Shown here: in pieces, positions 61,717 through 64,000 of the stretch
How the letters are laid out: the number at the start of each line of letters is the position of its first letter
Numbering within the stretch: the first letter of the stretch is position 1
Assembly: GCF_907164915.1 (NCBI RefSeq)
Contig: NW_025919625.1
Coordinates: 1-64,000, forward strand
Reading direction: 5' to 3'
Length of the DNA stretch: 64,000 nt
Origin: Impatiens glandulifera
Taxonomy: Eukaryota; Streptophyta; Magnoliopsida; Ericales; Balsaminaceae
Notes under the pieces: model-generated
The model's input: only the letters and a program-made list of their open reading frames with translations
Database searches by the model: none
Told to the model about the DNA's origin: nothing
Position numbers and translations under genes: made by a program

Positions 61717-61966
61717 TGTTAATCAAGAGCCTCTTGAATTTTCCAAGTCTCTTGGTCTTATCTAGTAAATGAGACTCTTCATGTCTCTTAGTTTAATGTC
61801 TAAGTTATGTTTTACTTTATATAAATTTTGTAATCGTGTTCTTATTTCAACAAGTTCAATAGACATAATTTCATTCCAGATTGGTTCATTCTTTAAAGTC
61901 TTTATCACTTTCTAATACGTTTCTTCACAATTCGATCATCGCAGTCTTGTTTGTGACTTTGTTACA
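61717..61966 (+). repeat. Possible short LTR of the second Ty1/copia element
   Basis: The stretch starts TGTTAATCAAG and ends TTGTTACA, with a primer-site-like TGGTATCCGAG (one mismatch to the initiator tRNA-Met site) starting at the next base. A 250-bp LTR is plausible for copia. No second copy lies in the window to confirm it. Confidence 0.45.
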
Positions 61967-64000
61967 TGGTATCCGAGTTTTGGTAACATTAATGAAGAAT
62001 GTATCGTTGTTATTCGATATGAAAAGAGGTGGTCGTGTAGCTGGATATGGAAGACATGTATGGAATCATACCTGGTCGGGGAAGACTTGTGGGACATCGT
62101 CTTAGACGACGATGTTGTAGATCCTAAGGATTTTGCTAAAAATGCGGAAGCATCGAAGAAGCGAAAGAGACTCAATGAGAAGGCATAATTTGTGTTGAAG
62201 AGTTCAATCTCCCATAATCTGTTCGAGCACATCATTGGTTGTGGATCTGGTCGTTAGATTTGAGAAATGCTTGATTGTCTTTTCAACAAAAATAACGAGG
62301 CTCGTCTTTAGATATTTGAAAACGAGTTAGCAGCTGCAAAGCAAATTAGAACTGTCTTGGAGTTCTGTCTTAAGGTAAAGAACATATTCTTAGAAATTTC
62401 TTTATTGAACCCATATGATAAAATCTAAGAAGATCGAACAAAGAGGTATATTATTCGAGGTCTTTGACCTGAGTATACACCATTCATCACCTTGATTCAA
62501 GGTTGGTCTCAACAACCTTCACTTGAGGAGTTTGAAAATCTATTGTCATCTCAAGAGTCGTTGGCCACACAAATGGCTGGAACAATTATAAAGATTGAGT
62601 CGAACAATGCGTTGTTCATGAAGAAATCGAGATGGAAAAAGGGAAAATCGAAGAAGGAAGAAATAGGTCAAGATTCTTCAAATATTCCTAAAAATCCCCT
62701 TAAGTGTTTCAGGTGCGGCAAGATTGGACACTTCAAGAGAGATTGTTGAGTAAACTTGAATGTAAATTTGGCTAGTTTAAATCTCGGATAAATGTCTAAC
62801 CATCATGTTGAGGAGGACTAGGACAAGGCTTTTCATGTCAATGTGAGTATTTCGAAAGAAAAGTAAATAGAGGCGTCTAATGGTAAATAGTAAATCGATC
62901 AAAGGTGGATCGTCAATTTAGGGTATTGACATCACGTTACTAGAGATGATTATATGTCTTCGTCTAGTTGAGTTCAAAATGGGGGCGGTGGCATTGTCAT
63001 GATAGATAACTTGGTTCACGAAGTTAAAAAGGAAGGATCGATTGTCATTGATAACGGAAAAGGAGAATCTAATACTTTGAAGAATGTCTACTATGTTTCA
63101 GGAATCCAGAAGAATCTCTTCTCGGTAGAAAATGTTGTAGATGTTGGAAATCTTGTGTTGTTCGGTCCACATGATGTGAAGTTCTTAAGGAACGTGAAAG
63201 AAATCAAGTCGGATGTGGTTCACACCAGAACTCGGATAATGATCTTTTTGTCCTTTCAGCATCAAATTCGTACATCGAAAATGTGGACGACAAAAACACC
63301 TCCTTTCTATGGAATGCAAGACTTGGGCATGCCAATATTTCCAAGCTCAGTGTTATGTCTCGAAAGAAACTTGTCGAAGTTCTACCTGAAGATTTGAGAA
63401 TTGAGGAGGGCAATGTATGTGAAAGATGTCAATATTGGAAAGCTCGTCGACTTCCATTCGACAACTTTGTAATTAAATAGTTTGTGGATGATTTTTCCCA
63501 GTTCACTTGGGTGTACTTTGTGAAAGAGAAGTCTGAAGTGTTCTCTAAATTTCTCGAGTACAAGGAGATGGTAAAAGGAGAAAAAGAAAACAAAATTTGA
63601 GTATTGCAGACAGACAATGCTAGAGAATTTTCTCAAAAGAGTTTGAATTTTTTTGTAGGCAAAATGACATAAAAAGAGAACTCTTCTGTCCTGAGAACCC
63701 GCAACAAAATTGGATAGTCGAAAGGAAGATTTAACACCTTACAGAGCCTTATAAGTCGTGGCTACATATGAAGAATATACCAAAGTACTTATGGGCAGAA
63801 GGCATGAGTTGTGCATCCCATGTCATCAATCGAGTTCCGCTTAGCCCAAATGAGTTCAAATCTCCATTCAAGATTCTTTTTGGTTTTAAGCCAAATGTTA
63901 AGAATTTTCGAGTTTTGGATCTACTTGTTATGTCCATATTCCAGACTCGAGAAGGAGCAAATTGGATGCAAAGGTAGTCAAATGCGTGTTCGTCGACTAT
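61967..64000 (+). pseudogene. Ty1/copia gag-pol pseudogene, cut by the window end
   Basis: A decayed gag (TYVWNHTW-like and VVDPKDFAKNAEASKKRKR segments in shifting frames) ends with an intact CCHC zinc knuckle, CFRCGKIGHFKRDC, at about 62,707-62,749. The protease region is decayed (HHVTRDDYM, then KNVYYVSGIQKNLFSVENVV), followed by the gag-pre-integrase zinc finger (FLWNARLGHANISKLSV, CERCQYWKARRLPF) and the integrase core (DFSQFTWVYFVKEKSEVFSK, TDNAREFSQ, then KYLWAEGMSCASHVINRVPL). Many stops and frameshifts are present. The family differs from the copia element at 24-29 kb. The reverse transcriptase would lie beyond the window. Confidence 0.88.

Overview
The window is nuclear DNA from a flowering plant. 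The evidence is one intact, multi-exon class IV homeodomain-leucine zipper (HD-ZIP IV) gene, plant-type transposable elements (a CACTA/En-Spm element with TNP2, DUF4218, DUF4216 and Ptta/En-Spm genes; Ty1/copia elements primed by initiator tRNA-Met; a LINE; Helitron ends), GT-AG introns throughout and a strongly AT-rich, repeat-dominated background. The species cannot be read from the sequence; an AT-rich eudicot-type genome is a guess. Layout, left half: about 0.84-7.96 kb looks like one decayed two-gene element. It holds a Ulp1-type protease pseudogene and a DUF7745-like pseudogene, and both flanks carry the same palindrome (GCGAAG...CTTCGC) and the same GTTCATGTAAACCCC-type motif. A second array of that palindrome (9.19-9.54 kb) precedes a paralogous Ulp1-family pseudogene (9.75-12.72 kb) that stops just where the protease domain should begin. 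From about 12.95 kb to a recognisable CACTA terminus at 22,282 lies a decayed autonomous-type CACTA element with hairpin-rich subterminal arrays, a TNP2-type transposase pseudogene and a Ptta/En-Spm pseudogene. From 24.4 to 29.7 kb is a tangle of one Ty1/copia family: deletion derivatives that share a central 1,026-bp LTR carrying a tRNA-Asp-like sequence, and a gag frame joined in frame to the RNase H tail. Layout, right half: 30.2-31.3 kb is a tandem array that fits a minus-strand Helitron. The only intact protein-coding gene, the HD-ZIP IV gene of 10 exons and 712 codons, lies at 33.7-36.8 kb. At 38.4-40.7 kb is a LINE copy with ORF1 only, bounded by an 18-bp target-site duplication. From 41 to 58 kb the sequence is very AT-rich and mostly layered direct duplications, microsatellites and Helitron-like ends, plus an exon remnant that may come from a SWEET sugar transporter. 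At 59.4-61.4 kb are scrambled, partly duplicated exons of a chloroplast Obg GTPase (OBGC), lying directly upstream of a Helitron 3' terminus at 61,684, which suggests gene capture. The window ends inside a second, unrelated Ty1/copia gag-pol pseudogene (61.7-64.0 kb). Function: only the HD-ZIP IV gene looks able to make its normal product, a nuclear transcription factor of a family usually acting in epidermal cells. Everything else recognised is a mobile element, a captured gene fragment or their debris, and nearly every such reading frame carries stops or frameshifts.
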